From NCBI GenBank assembly GCA_903877385.1, contig CAIRDP010000022.1:1-64000 (forward strand): DNA of 64,000 nt, read 5' to 3'. The DNA comes from an uncultured Bacteroidales bacterium (GTDB taxonomy: Bacteria; Bacteroidota; Bacteroidia; Bacteroidales; FEN-979). How positions within the stretch are numbered: the stretch's first letter is position 1; every line of letters begins with the position of its first letter. The position numbers and the translations under genes were made by a program. Shown here piece by piece: positions 44,395 to 53,517 of the stretch. Under the pieces are notes generated by a model that was given only the letters and a program-made list of their open reading frames with translations, was not told where the DNA came from and searched no databases.

Positions 44395-45153
44395 TTATAA
44401 GAATTTAACAAATGGAACGAAAGCAGCCGTATTCCGCTTGTATTCCTCCCAGTCGGGCCGGCCGCTGTATTTTTTTTCTAACATAGGAACCCCTGAAACA
44501 AATCGTAAAAGCAGAGTTATGACCAGGGGGCTCACCAGGGTCATCCAGCCGTGAGGCAGGTTCATTGCATAGAAACCCAGGCCCCACCACACCAGGGCTT
44601 CCCCGAAATAATTCGGATGACGGCACATTTCCCACAGGCCTGTCGTTATGATCCTTCCACGGTTCTCAGGCTTCTTTTTAAACTCCATCAGCTGGAAATC
44701 GGCAAACGCTTCAAAGAAGAAACCAATTCCGAAAACCACAAGCCCCAGGGTGTCCATGAACCCAAGGGGTTCTTTTGAATAAAAATTGATATAATAAATG
44801 GGCGAAGCGATGATAAACATGAACAAACCCTGCAGTATAAATATCTGAAAAAAGCTTCGGAGAATAAAGAACTTCCATGTTTCCCTCCAATGCCTGTACC
44901 TGAAATCCTCTCCCTTTCCCCGGTTCCGCATAAACACATGAACACTGAGCCTGATACCCCACAATGCTACAAGAAAAGTCACTATCCATTTCCTCAGGTC
45001 GGGTTCCGTATCCTGGATGAGGGAGTAAATGGCGATCAGGATAAAACCCAGCCCCCAGAAAATATCCACTATTGAATTATCCCTTACGATCTGTGCAAGC
45101 ACGAAGACCAGGGTCATATATATCAATATAAGCAGCACGATTTCTGTAAACAT
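44395..45153 (-). CDS. DUF1295 / steroid 5-alpha-reductase-like membrane protein
   Basis: A 252-residue membrane protein of the DUF1295 (isoprenylcysteine-methyltransferase/SRD5A superfamily). About six membrane segments; the conserved C-terminal part includes the pattern GRIITTGLWEMCRHPNYFGEALVWWGLGFY and a late EEYKRNTAAFVPFVKF. The RHPNY motif is diagnostic of the family. Substrate unknown; reductase activity on lipids is only implied by homology. The acyl-CoA synthetase gene starts 8 bases after its stop, so both are probably in one transcript. Confidence 0.9.
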   Translation of the reverse strand: MFTEIVLLILIYMTLVFVLAQIVRDNSIVDIFWGLGFILIAIYSLIQDTEPDLRKWIVTFLVALWGIRLSVHVFMRNRGKGEDFRYRHWRETWKFFILRSFFQIFILQGLFMFIIASPIYYINFYSKEPLGFMDTLGLVVFGIGFFFEAFADFQLMEFKKKPENRGRIITTGLWEMCRHPNYFGEALVWWGLGFYAMNLPHGWMTLVSPLVITLLLRFVSGVPMLEKKYSGRPDWEEYKRNTAAFVPFVKFL

Positions 45154-45199
45154 ATTTCAGGATTTAAACGGAATTAAGCTTGTTAGCAATTTAAAAAAA

Positions 45200-46999
45200 T
45201 TATTCCAGCAAGTAGGAAATACAAACTATACCCGGACCGGTATGGGTCACAAGCACAGGGGAAGCATGATCCAGGTAAAGGGGTTTTTTGCCTGTAATCC
45301 TTTCCATTTCGCCTGCATAGTAATTTGCCGTTTCGGAATTACTGGCATGAGTTATGGTATATTCCCATATCCTGTTTTTGTGGTGTATCCGTTCCATTTC
45401 ACGGATCACTTTCCTGCCGCAGCCTTTCTCGGTGAACGATTTGCCTGATAACACAGCTTTCCCGTTCTCATCCAGGGCAATGATGGGTTTAAGGTCAAGG
45501 TTGCGGGCAATAAAACTCTTCATCGGGCTCACCCGGCCTGTGCGGATGATATATTTAAGAGTTTGTACGCTTACCCTTATACCTGATTTCGGGATCCATT
45601 CCTTTATCCTGGCCGAAAGTCCGTCAGCATCCATTCCATTTTCAAGCGCTCTGGCAGCACGGATAAGAAGCAAGCCAAGTGCACCTGTAACAACCTTTGA
45701 ATCAAACACCTGTATAGGCCTTCCCGTACGGGCCGAAACTTCCCTGCCTGCGATCTCAGCATGCCCGAAGGTACCGCTGAGCCCGCTGGAAAGCTGTATG
45801 CCGAAAATATTTTTATAATGGGTGCTGAGGTATTCAAATTTATTCTGAAAGTCCTTGGTTGATGGCTGGGAGGTGGTAGGGCTTTTCTCGGAATGCTCCA
45901 GCTTGTGATAAAATTTTTCGGGATTGATTGTAAGCCGGTCAAGGTAATAGGTTTCCCCAAAGTGAAGGTTCAGGGGGACTATATGAATCTGATAACGGTC
46001 AATCAGTTCCTGGGGGAGATCGCAGGTTGAATCCGTGATCAGGGCCACATCCGATTTACGTTCAAGCAGAATGCTGTTCTGGAAGATCATATCATCAACC
46101 TTCTGGTACGTAATTTCGCCAAACCTGTGAAGATGCGACATGACTTCTATCGGGTGATCGGTATGAATGTGGACCCTTATTTTGCTGTGCGAACCGGCAA
46201 CAACCAATGAATCTCCCGAATGCTCAAGGGATGAACGGATCTTCTTTTGATCCAGGTTCTGGCCGTTGATCAGGGCCTCGGTGCAATACCTGAAAGTTAT
46301 AACATCATGTTGAACTTCAACCTGTTCAGCCGCTGACTGGTCGGCATGCGAGATGATCGCGGTCTCAGGCTGCCCAAGGGTAAAGAAATCCTTGATCCCT
46401 TCAAGGAAATAAACAAACCCTTTTGCGCCTGCATCAACAACATGCGACTTTGCAAGGACTTCCAGCTTCTTTGTTGTTCCAGCCAGGGCCTCGAGAGCTT
46501 TATTGTATGCCTCGATAAGCAAACGGATAAAATCATCGATCCTGTCCTTAATTTTATCAAGATGCTCGGCCCATTCCTTTATCACGGTAAGAATTGTGCC
46601 TTCAACGGGGTTTGCAATAGCGTCATAAGCATAGGCCACTGCCTTTTTCATGCTTTCGGCGAAGGATTTGATATCCAGGGTCTGGTCTGTACTGAGCTCA
46701 TTTCCGAAACCATAAAGGAACTGCGCGAAGATGATGCCCGAATTGCCCCTTGCACCGCTAAGGGCGGCATCGGCCATGGCAACCGCGGTCTGTTTTAAAT
46801 TATCGGTAGGGATGATGGCATCCATGATGGACCTCATGGTTGATGCCAGGTTGGTACCTGTATCGGCATCGGCAACAGGAAAAACATTGATTTTATTTAG
46901 CAGTTTCTGCTGCTCAAAAATCCTTTGAGCTCCGGCAAGAAATGAGTGGTAGAGCTGCTTGCCGTCAAGTTCCTTTATTTTCTGAGTCACTTCAGCCAA
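45200..46999 (-). CDS. Fused fatty acid kinase: FakA (DAK2) plus FakB (DegV) in one polypeptide
   Basis: A 599-residue protein with the kinase and fatty-acid-binding parts of the FakAB system joined. Residues 1-205: DAK2/DhaL domain with metal and ATP motifs FPVADADTGTNLASTM (Asp44, Asp46) and DAALSGARGNSGII. 230-310: FakA-type DAK1_2 domain (FRYCTEALI, GDSLVVAG, RVHIHTDHPIEVM). 316-599: DegV/FakB (ALITDSTCDLP, QLSSGLSGTFGHAE, KVVTGALGLLLIRA) with the Ser/Thr lipid-phosphate site region. In Firmicutes FakA phosphorylates fatty acids held by FakB. A -7 box lies 24 bases upstream. No frameshift is visible between the parts. Confidence 0.88.
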   Translation of the reverse strand: MAEVTQKIKELDGKQLYHSFLAGAQRIFEQQKLLNKINVFPVADADTGTNLASTMRSIMDAIIPTDNLKQTAVAMADAALSGARGNSGIIFAQFLYGFGNELSTDQTLDIKSFAESMKKAVAYAYDAIANPVEGTILTVIKEWAEHLDKIKDRIDDFIRLLIEAYNKALEALAGTTKKLEVLAKSHVVDAGAKGFVYFLEGIKDFFTLGQPETAIISHADQSAAEQVEVQHDVITFRYCTEALINGQNLDQKKIRSSLEHSGDSLVVAGSHSKIRVHIHTDHPIEVMSHLHRFGEITYQKVDDMIFQNSILLERKSDVALITDSTCDLPQELIDRYQIHIVPLNLHFGETYYLDRLTINPEKFYHKLEHSEKSPTTSQPSTKDFQNKFEYLSTHYKNIFGIQLSSGLSGTFGHAEIAGREVSARTGRPIQVFDSKVVTGALGLLLIRAARALENGMDADGLSARIKEWIPKSGIRVSVQTLKYIIRTGRVSPMKSFIARNLDLKPIIALDENGKAVLSGKSFTEKGCGRKVIREMERIHHKNRIWEYTITHASNSETANYYAGEMERITGKKPLYLDHASPVLVTHTGPGIVCISYLLE

Positions 47000-47023
47000 T
47001 ACCGGAATTTTTTAATTAAGATG

Positions 47024-47031
47024 CAAAGGTA
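47024..47031 (-). promoter_or_regulatory. -7 box TACCTTTG for the FakA-FakB gene
   Basis: An exact TAnnTTTG match on the minus strand, 24 bases before ATG 46999. Confidence 0.55.
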
Positions 47032-47098
47032 AACAATTTCAGGAACCAATTTCCGACATTCCCGCTTAGTGAACCAAGTCAGGCAATTTTAACATTTT

Positions 47099-48322
47099 TT
47101 AAGAAAAGCGTATGGCCTTTACCGGATTGACCTTTGTGATGATAAACGAAGGGATTATGAGCATAAGATAACAGGCCGTGACAGATATCAAATTGAGCAG
47201 GAGTATGTTGACGACATCAAGGTGGATGGGGACCACCGAAACATAATAGAATTCCTGGGGCAGTCCTATGATCCCGAACTTCTGCTGGATAAAGCAGAGG
47301 GTGAAACCCACAAGGTTGCCGATGCCGACTCCCCATCCCAGAATATACAATGCATGGTATACAAAGATCTTGCGGATCCTTCGGTTGGGAAGGCCCAGGG
47401 CTTTGAGCACCCCGATCATCGAAGTCCGTTCCAGGATGAGTATCAATAGGGTCGAAATCATGGTTATGGCCGAAACAGCGATCATCAGGGCAAGGATGAT
47501 CACCACGTTCATATCCTGGAGGGCGAGCCAGTCGAAGATCTGCGGATATAACTGGTAAATTGTTGAGGCATCAAGCTGGAACCCGATCTGGTGGTAAATA
47601 TACTTCCCCATTTTCTCAACATCCCTGAAATCCTTCAGCAGGACTTCAAACCCTCCTACCTGTGTATTGCTCCAACCGTTGATCTTCTGTATATGGATAA
47701 TGTTCCCGATCACATACAGCCTGTCAAATTCATCCAGTCCGGTTTCGAAGATCCCTGAAATCCTGAATTTCCGTCCCAGGGTATGATCGCCCACGACAAA
47801 ATACATCCTTGCAGGGTCATTGGCCTTCAGGTTCAACAGATCGGCCAGTGCTCTGGAGATGATCACGTCATTTTTCTGAGCCGAATCTGAGTAATCGGGG
47901 ATATGCCCGCCTACCATCCTTTTACGGAAGAAATCCCAATCATAATCATCTCCCACTCCTTTAAGGATAACCCCCTGGATCTGGCCTGAAGTTCGGATTA
48001 TCCCTGTTTTGCTGGCATAAACCTGGATATGGCTGATGGCGGGATGAAGGCGGAGTGCAGGAAGGAAGGTTTGCTGTTTCTCAACAGCAAAAGGCACAAG
48101 GCTGGTATTTTCGGAAAACCTGGTGATCTGGACATGCCCGGTAAAGCCTATCACCTTATCGCGGATCTCCTTCTGGAAGCCGGTAAGGATGGCGATGGAA
48201 ACGAACATTATGGTCAGGCTCAGCGAGATGGCCAGGATTGAAATCCTGATCACGGGGCGGGAGTAATAATGGCCCCTGCTCCCTTTGATCATTCGTTGGG
48301 CTATGAAGAGATCGGTATTCAA
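47099..48322 (-). CDS. FtsX-like ABC transporter permease (LolC/LolE type)
   Basis: A 407-residue permease with one N-terminal and three C-terminal membrane segments, separated by a large periplasmic MacB-PCD-like domain, the FtsX/LolCE architecture. The start MNTDLFIAQRMIKGSRGHYYSRPVIRISILAISLSLTIMFVSIAILTGF and the late ILERTSMIGVLKALGLPNRRIRKIF match lipoprotein-releasing permeases. The partner ATPase (LolD) is not in this window. A -7 box lies 20 bases upstream. Confidence 0.9.
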   Translation of the reverse strand: MNTDLFIAQRMIKGSRGHYYSRPVIRISILAISLSLTIMFVSIAILTGFQKEIRDKVIGFTGHVQITRFSENTSLVPFAVEKQQTFLPALRLHPAISHIQVYASKTGIIRTSGQIQGVILKGVGDDYDWDFFRKRMVGGHIPDYSDSAQKNDVIISRALADLLNLKANDPARMYFVVGDHTLGRKFRISGIFETGLDEFDRLYVIGNIIHIQKINGWSNTQVGGFEVLLKDFRDVEKMGKYIYHQIGFQLDASTIYQLYPQIFDWLALQDMNVVIILALMIAVSAITMISTLLILILERTSMIGVLKALGLPNRRIRKIFVYHALYILGWGVGIGNLVGFTLCFIQQKFGIIGLPQEFYYVSVVPIHLDVVNILLLNLISVTACYLMLIIPSFIITKVNPVKAIRFS

Positions 48323-48341
48323 GCAAATTGATATATCTTTA

Positions 48342-48349
48342 CAAAAGTA
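48342..48349 (-). promoter_or_regulatory. -7 box TACTTTTG for the LolC/E-like gene
   Basis: An exact TAnnTTTG match on the minus strand 20 bases before ATG 48322, within the 40-bp gap to the divergent DUF1343 gene. Confidence 0.5.
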
Positions 48350-48362
48350 GAAAACTTATTCC

Positions 48363-49538
48363 ATGCCCAACAGAATGAAACTGTATCTTATCCTCATTGT
48401 ACTGCTTTCGGCGGTATATACCCAGACTTCTTTTACTCAGGTGAAGCCTGCAGCGTACCAGACGGAAAAATATTTCAGGATCCTGCACGGCAAAAAGATA
48501 GGAGTCGTAGCCAATGCCTCTTCAGTTGTAGGCGGGGTTAACCTTGTCGACACCCTCATCCATTCGGGCATTGACGTAAAGGTGGTTTTTTCGCCTGAGC
48601 ACGGGTTCAGGTTAAAAGACGAAGCCGGGCAGTCATCCGCAGACTATACAGATCCAATTAATGGGTATCGTGTAATTTCTCTTTACGGCCTTAAGAAAAA
48701 GCCTGCCGCATTGGACCTTGACGGCCTCGACATGGTGGTATTCGACATACAGGATGTGGGCGCCAGGTTTTACACTTATATAAGTACGTTGAGCCTGGTT
48801 ATGGAAGCCTGTGCCGAGAGCAATATTGCGTTGCTGGTGCTTGACAGGCCAAACCCCAATGCCTTCTATATTGACGGGCCGGTTCTTGACCTTAAATACA
48901 AATCATTTGTGGGGATGCACCCTGTACCTGTTGTTTACGGCATGACCATAGGCGAATATGCAAAAATGGTGAACGGGGAAGGCTGGCTTAAAGCTGGAGC
49001 CAGCTGCAGCCTCAGTGTTTTGCCAGTTGAAAATTACACACACGGCACGGCCTGGTTCCCCGATGCAAAACCCTCGCCCAACCTTCCGACTGCCAATTCG
49101 ATTTTACTTTACCCCTCGCTCTGCTTCTTTGAAGGCACGGTGATCAGTGTGGGCCGCGGTACTGTTACGCCCTTCGAGGTATACGGCCATCCCGGCCTGC
49201 AGGGATATTCCTACAGCTTCATGCCCGAAGCAAGTAAAGGAATGGATTCCAGGCCGATGTACAAAGATAAAATCTGTTACGGGGAGAACCTTCAGAAATA
49301 TTACACCCAGCATGCCCCCGACAAGGGGAGGATCAATCTTTCGTGGCTGATAAAGACCTTTCAGGCGCTGGGCAGCAAAACCGATTTTTTCAACCCCTAT
49401 TTTGACCAGCTTGCAGGAACATCAAGGCTGCAGGAGCAGATCGTAAAAGGGACTAAGGAAGAGGATATCAGGAATAGCTGGAAACCAGGGATAGAAGCAT
49501 TCAAAAAGATAAGGGCAAGGTACCTGCTGTACCCCTGA
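48363..49538 (+). CDS. namZ: DUF1343 exo-beta-N-acetylmuramidase (NamZ/GH171-like)
   Basis: A 391-residue secreted protein with a signal peptide (LYLILIVLLSAVYTQTSF) and the full DUF1343/NamZ core: GKKIGVVANASSVVGGVNLVDTLIHSG, VVFSPEHGFR, FDIQDVGARFYTYI, PGLQGYSY and the late Tyr-rich segment. NamZ enzymes release MurNAc from the non-reducing end of peptidoglycan fragments, working with NagZ. Here it shares the window with a NagZ-like GH3 fusion. No exact -7 box for this gene was found; TATCTTTA lies just upstream. Confidence 0.88.
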   Translation: MPNRMKLYLILIVLLSAVYTQTSFTQVKPAAYQTEKYFRILHGKKIGVVANASSVVGGVNLVDTLIHSGIDVKVVFSPEHGFRLKDEAGQSSADYTDPINGYRVISLYGLKKKPAALDLDGLDMVVFDIQDVGARFYTYISTLSLVMEACAESNIALLVLDRPNPNAFYIDGPVLDLKYKSFVGMHPVPVVYGMTIGEYAKMVNGEGWLKAGASCSLSVLPVENYTHGTAWFPDAKPSPNLPTANSILLYPSLCFFEGTVISVGRGTVTPFEVYGHPGLQGYSYSFMPEASKGMDSRPMYKDKICYGENLQKYYTQHAPDKGRINLSWLIKTFQALGSKTDFFNPYFDQLAGTSRLQEQIVKGTKEEDIRNSWKPGIEAFKKIRARYLLYP

Positions 49539-49539
49539 A

Positions 49540-50739
49540 CTATATTGTCCTCCCCGGGTAAACCTTAAGGGCTGCCTCAAGGCATTTCATGGATTCACGC
49601 AGGTCGTTCACATTCAGAACGTAACTGATGCGCACTTCATCGATACCTCTGCCTTTTGTGGAATAAAAACCTGTTGCTGGTGCAAGCATCACGGTTTTAC
49701 CTTCACAACTGAATTCCTGCAGCAGCCACTGGCAGAATTTATCGGAATTATCGATAGGAAGTTTGGCCATGGCATAGAAAGCGCCTCCGGGATTGGGGCA
49801 GAAACAGCCTTTCATTTTATTCATGGATTCCACAACCACGTTGCGGCGCAGGAGGTATTCATCGAGTACGCCCTCGATGTAGGACTGAGGCGTGTTGATG
49901 GCTTCCTCCCCGATGATCTGGCCGAAAGTGGGGGGGCTCAGCCTGGCCTGGGCAAACTTGAGGGCCGTGGACATCACCTCCTTGTTATGGGATATCATGA
50001 CGCCGATACGGGCACCGCAGGCGCTGTATCTTTTGGAGATGGAATCGAGAAGAACCACATTCTGCTCTATTCCTTTAAGGTTCATTACCGAGAAATGTTC
50101 CCGGCCGTCATAGACGAATTCACGGTACACCTCATCGGCAAACAGGTAAAGGTCATGTTTAAGAACGATCTCTTTTAGCAGTTCAAGTTCTTCCCTGGAA
50201 TACAGGTAGCCTGTAGGATTATTCGGGTTGCATACCATGATCGCCTTGGTTCTGGGTGTGATGGCCTTTTCAAAAGCCGACATGGGGGGAAGCGCAAAAC
50301 CGTTTTCGATGACTGAATCTATGGGTTTTACAGTGACCCCGGCAGCAATCGAGAAACCGTTATAATTGGCATAAAAAGGTTCGGGAATGATGATCTCGTC
50401 GCCTGGGTTCATGCAGCTGAACATTGCAAACATAATTGCTTCACTGCCTCCGGTCGTCACAATCATTTCTTCAGGACTGACGTCTATGTTGCAGGTTTTG
50501 TAATATTCGGCAAGCTTTTTACGGTAGGAAGGAATCCCGGCCGAATGGCTGTATTCTATCACCCTGATGTCGGTATGCCGGATTTTATCCATGGCATTTT
50601 CAGGAGTGGGGATATCGGGTTGCCCGATATTCAGGTGGTATACTTTGATGCCCTTTTTCTTTGCTTCATCAGAGAAAGGAACGAGTTTGCGGATTGGCGA
50701 GGGGGGACAAATCTGTCCGCGGTTTGAAATGGCAGGCAT
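49540..50739 (-). CDS. PLP-dependent aminotransferase (class I/II, AspB-like)
   Basis: A 399-residue fold-type I aminotransferase. Lys236 in LLDSISKRYSACGARIG is the PLP-binding lysine; other expected features are GGSEAIMFAMFSCMNPGDEI, NPNNPTGYLYSREEL, and FADEVYREFVYDG with the Asp/Tyr that contact PLP. AspB-type or other amino-acid transferase; the exact substrate cannot be told. It is convergent with the DUF1343 gene (1-base gap) and its start is 69 bases past the DUF1573 stop. Confidence 0.93.
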   Translation of the reverse strand: MPAISNRGQICPPSPIRKLVPFSDEAKKKGIKVYHLNIGQPDIPTPENAMDKIRHTDIRVIEYSHSAGIPSYRKKLAEYYKTCNIDVSPEEMIVTTGGSEAIMFAMFSCMNPGDEIIIPEPFYANYNGFSIAAGVTVKPIDSVIENGFALPPMSAFEKAITPRTKAIMVCNPNNPTGYLYSREELELLKEIVLKHDLYLFADEVYREFVYDGREHFSVMNLKGIEQNVVLLDSISKRYSACGARIGVMISHNKEVMSTALKFAQARLSPPTFGQIIGEEAINTPQSYIEGVLDEYLLRRNVVVESMNKMKGCFCPNPGGAFYAMAKLPIDNSDKFCQWLLQEFSCEGKTVMLAPATGFYSTKGRGIDEVRISYVLNVNDLRESMKCLEAALKVYPGRTI

Positions 50740-50765
50740 AACTCAGGTTTTGGATAAAGCAGCAA

Positions 50766-50784
50766 AGCCAGCTTTTGGCTGGCT
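50766..50784. terminator. Hairpin between the DUF1573 and aminotransferase genes
   Basis: AGCCAGC (50766-50772) pairs with GCTGGCT (50778-50784) around a TTTTG loop, with imperfect extension to AGCAA and TTGCT outside. There is no T-run, so it is a weak terminator candidate for the DUF1573 gene. Confidence 0.35.
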
Positions 50785-50808
50785 GTGTTGCTAAAATTAA
50801 TTTATTAT

Positions 50809-51273
50809 CTACTTGTTAACGGGGGTTGCTCCCTGTTCATTCGGTTTTTCGGGTGTTGTAGTAGCCGGCTTGGCGACCACGGTTCCTTTAATGGAAAGCC
50901 TTACCATGGATGTTTTGCCATTGGAATTAACCGTGATGGTCTTGTTGATAGGGCCGATATTGTTTGTATTGTAAGTCACCTTGATCACATCACTTTTGCC
51001 GGGGAGTATCGGTTCCTGTGGCCAGGAAGAGGTAGTGCATCCGCATGATGTAATAGGTTTAGAAAGAATAAGAGGTTCTTTACCGGTGTTTGAGAATTTG
51101 AATTCGCAAGCGCCGTCGGCTCCCTGGAAGATTGTACCGTAATCGTGCACCAGGTTGTCAAAAGAGATTTCAGGTGCATTCGGATTTACCGGTGGCTGTG
51201 GTGTTGCATCCTGGGCTTTAACTGCAAAAGCAGCAAAAACTACGAACAGGACTGAAAGCAAAATTTTCTGCAT
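50809..51273 (-). CDS. DUF1573 secreted protein
   Basis: A 154-residue protein with signal peptide (LLSVLFVVFAAFAVKAQ) and a single DUF1573 domain (FDNLVHDYGTIFQGADGACEFKFSNTGKEPLILSKPITSCGCTTSSWP, VTYNTNNIGPINKTITVNSNG), an ASPM/SPD-2/Hydin-like Ig fold typical of Bacteroidota. The CGCT pair may bind a metal or form a disulphide. Function unknown. It starts 36 bases after a -7 box. Confidence 0.9.
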   Translation of the reverse strand: MQKILLSVLFVVFAAFAVKAQDATPQPPVNPNAPEISFDNLVHDYGTIFQGADGACEFKFSNTGKEPLILSKPITSCGCTTSSWPQEPILPGKSDVIKVTYNTNNIGPINKTITVNSNGKTSMVRLSIKGTVVAKPATTTPEKPNEQGATPVNK

Positions 51274-51308
51274 ATTATTCTGGTTTGTAGGGTTTGTTAA
51301 ATGGGATA

Positions 51309-51316
51309 CAAAAATA
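51309..51316 (-). promoter_or_regulatory. -7 box TATTTTTG for the DUF1573 gene
   Basis: An exact TAnnTTTG match on the minus strand, 36 bases before ATG 51273. Confidence 0.45.
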
Positions 51317-51404
51317 CATAAAAAATTTCTTTATGGGGAAGAGAAATGTTAATATTTTATAAAGACAGCAAATTGAAGGGGTATTGAATGGCAGGTTGAA
51401 ACGC

Positions 51405-53492
51405 TTACTTTATACTGTCAAGTATCTCAATAAGTTCCTCGAGCTTGAACGGTTTGGAAATGTAACTGTCGACTCCCGACTGGTAGCATTTTTCCTCATC
51501 ATCCTTATCGGCATTGGCAGTGATGGCGCAAATATGAATCGCTTTCTCCATAGGCCCTGACTGTTCGATATGCCTGATTTCCCTTGTGGCTTCAAGTCCA
51601 TCCATCTCGGGCATGAAGATATCCATAAGGATGAGATCGTACTTGTTCTTTTTATACATAGCCACTGCAATATTCCCGTTTTCGGCTATATCGATCTGAT
51701 GGCCCAGTTTGCTCAGGGTAACCTGGGCCACTTTCTGGTTGATGAGGTTGTCTTCGGCAAGCAAAATCCTGAGCTGCCTGGCTTCATGCCCGGCCGGTGG
51801 CCGGAATGCAGCTTTCACAGCAGTAACGGGTGTTTTATGTGTAATGGTATTGAGTATGGCCGATGAAAATTCAGCGGGAAGGAACGGGCGTTTCATAACC
51901 GTATGGAATCCCATTTCGCTGACTTTTTTCGGAATCCCGGTTCCGGGATAATAAAGCAGGATCTTATTAAGCTCCTCCCAGGCTTGACCCGGTTTGAAGG
52001 AGCCCATTGCCATCATGGCCGCTTCCAATTCAACAATCAGCAGGTCGACAGGCCTCCTGATCTTATGGCGGTGAGCCAATTCCTGGAGCCCTTCGGTAAG
52101 ATTGGAAAAAATCACCGTGTCACAATCCATCCTGCCCAGGTAATCAATAATGATGCCCGACCTTGAAGGGTGGGAATCAATTACCATGACTTTAAGTCCC
52201 TTTATCCCGGGTTCGCAAAAAGGCGGTTCCGATCCGGGGACCTTCTCAAGCAATACATTGAATACAAACGAGGAGCCTTTTCCAGTCTGGCTTTCAACAT
52301 GAACTTCCCCTTTCATTTTTATAATCAGGTAGCGGGCTATAGCCAGGCCAAGACCGCTGCCGCCGTATTTGCCGGTCGAGGGGCCTATCCTGGTAAATGA
52401 GGTGAATATCTTTTTCAGGGCTTCCACAGAAATACCTATTCCCGTATCGGTAACCTTAAACTGCAGGTTCACAGTATCCTCGTCCCAGGAAAGGAAATTT
52501 GCCGAGATGCTGATCTCGCCATTCTCGGTGAATTTAACTCCGTTGTCGGCAAAAACCCTTAGTACCTGTTTCAGGCGTATGGCATCCCCCTTTACCAGCA
52601 TGGGAATGTTCGGGTCGACAAACGAAAGAACTTCCAGCTCCTTGCCGGCTGCTTCGGGTATAAGGGATGAAACCAGGTCCTCCATCAGTTCATAAACGCT
52701 GAAAGCACTGTTTGTCAGCTCTATCTGGTCAGCCTCGATTTTAAGAAAATCCATGATGGTATTGAACACCGAAAGGAGGTTGGTAGCTGAATCCACAATA
52801 ATTTCAAGGTATTCCTTCTGTTCCGGTGAGAGCTCAGATTGCTTCAGTATCTCGGCCATGCCTACAACACCCGAAAGGGGCGTATATATTTCGTGGGCCA
52901 TATTAGCCAGGAACGAACTTTTTGCCTTATTCGCCCCATCGGCTTTTTCAAATTCGGCAAGCAGCCTGTTTTCATGTGTTTTCTTTCTTTCAACATCCAT
53001 GACCACGCCTAGCAGCCTCAGCGGCTTGCCAATTATATCCCTTTCCACGATTTTACCCTTGTCGAAAACCCATTTCCAGTCACCGCGGGCAGTTTTCAGC
53101 CTGTATTCCGATTCAAAAAAAGGAGTGATCCCGTTGATGTGCTTTTCAAGGTTTTCCCTGGCTTCCCTAACATCATCAGGGTGAATAAGCTCAAGAAAAG
53201 CAGAGAAGGTAACAGGAAAAGCCTCTTTGCCAAACCCCAGCAAATGAGCCATGTTCTCTCCGCACTCCAGCTTACCGCTCTTGAAATCCCAATCCCAGTA
53301 TGCCAGCTGGCTGGCTTCAAAAGCCATGGTCAGCTTTTCGTTCACCTGGTTGAGTTCACTGTATACCTGCTGCAGGCGGTCATTTGATTTCTGATAGGTC
53401 CGCTGGATCTCCTCCCACTGCATAGAAGCAAGCCTCACTACTTTGAGTTCCGCTTCAAGTTCCTTTATTTTCTTTCTCAGATCTTCTGACAT
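51405..53492 (-). CDS. Hybrid histidine kinase (PAS-HisKA-HATPase-REC-REC)
   Basis: A 695-residue soluble hybrid kinase. N-terminal coiled coil (~1-50), PAS sensor (~55-170, with WDWDFKSGKLECGENMAHLLGF and a PAC tail), HisKA with His200 in HEIYTPLSGVV (a Tyr replaces the usual Arg), HATPase (N-box and GSGLGLAIARYLI), a degenerate receiver (KVMVIDSHPSRSG; no clear phosphoacceptor Asp) and a good receiver with Asp624 (LILMDIFMPEMDG) and Lys680. No membrane segment, so it senses something in the cytoplasm. It lies 25 bases downstream of the di-iron MBL gene, suggesting that the latter is its input. Confidence 0.93.
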   Translation of the reverse strand: MSEDLRKKIKELEAELKVVRLASMQWEEIQRTYQKSNDRLQQVYSELNQVNEKLTMAFEASQLAYWDWDFKSGKLECGENMAHLLGFGKEAFPVTFSAFLELIHPDDVREARENLEKHINGITPFFESEYRLKTARGDWKWVFDKGKIVERDIIGKPLRLLGVVMDVERKKTHENRLLAEFEKADGANKAKSSFLANMAHEIYTPLSGVVGMAEILKQSELSPEQKEYLEIIVDSATNLLSVFNTIMDFLKIEADQIELTNSAFSVYELMEDLVSSLIPEAAGKELEVLSFVDPNIPMLVKGDAIRLKQVLRVFADNGVKFTENGEISISANFLSWDEDTVNLQFKVTDTGIGISVEALKKIFTSFTRIGPSTGKYGGSGLGLAIARYLIIKMKGEVHVESQTGKGSSFVFNVLLEKVPGSEPPFCEPGIKGLKVMVIDSHPSRSGIIIDYLGRMDCDTVIFSNLTEGLQELAHRHKIRRPVDLLIVELEAAMMAMGSFKPGQAWEELNKILLYYPGTGIPKKVSEMGFHTVMKRPFLPAEFSSAILNTITHKTPVTAVKAAFRPPAGHEARQLRILLAEDNLINQKVAQVTLSKLGHQIDIAENGNIAVAMYKKNKYDLILMDIFMPEMDGLEATREIRHIEQSGPMEKAIHICAITANADKDDEEKCYQSGVDSYISKPFKLEELIEILDSIK

Positions 53493-53517
53493 GGTGCAAG
53501 GCTTTAAACAGGTTTAA

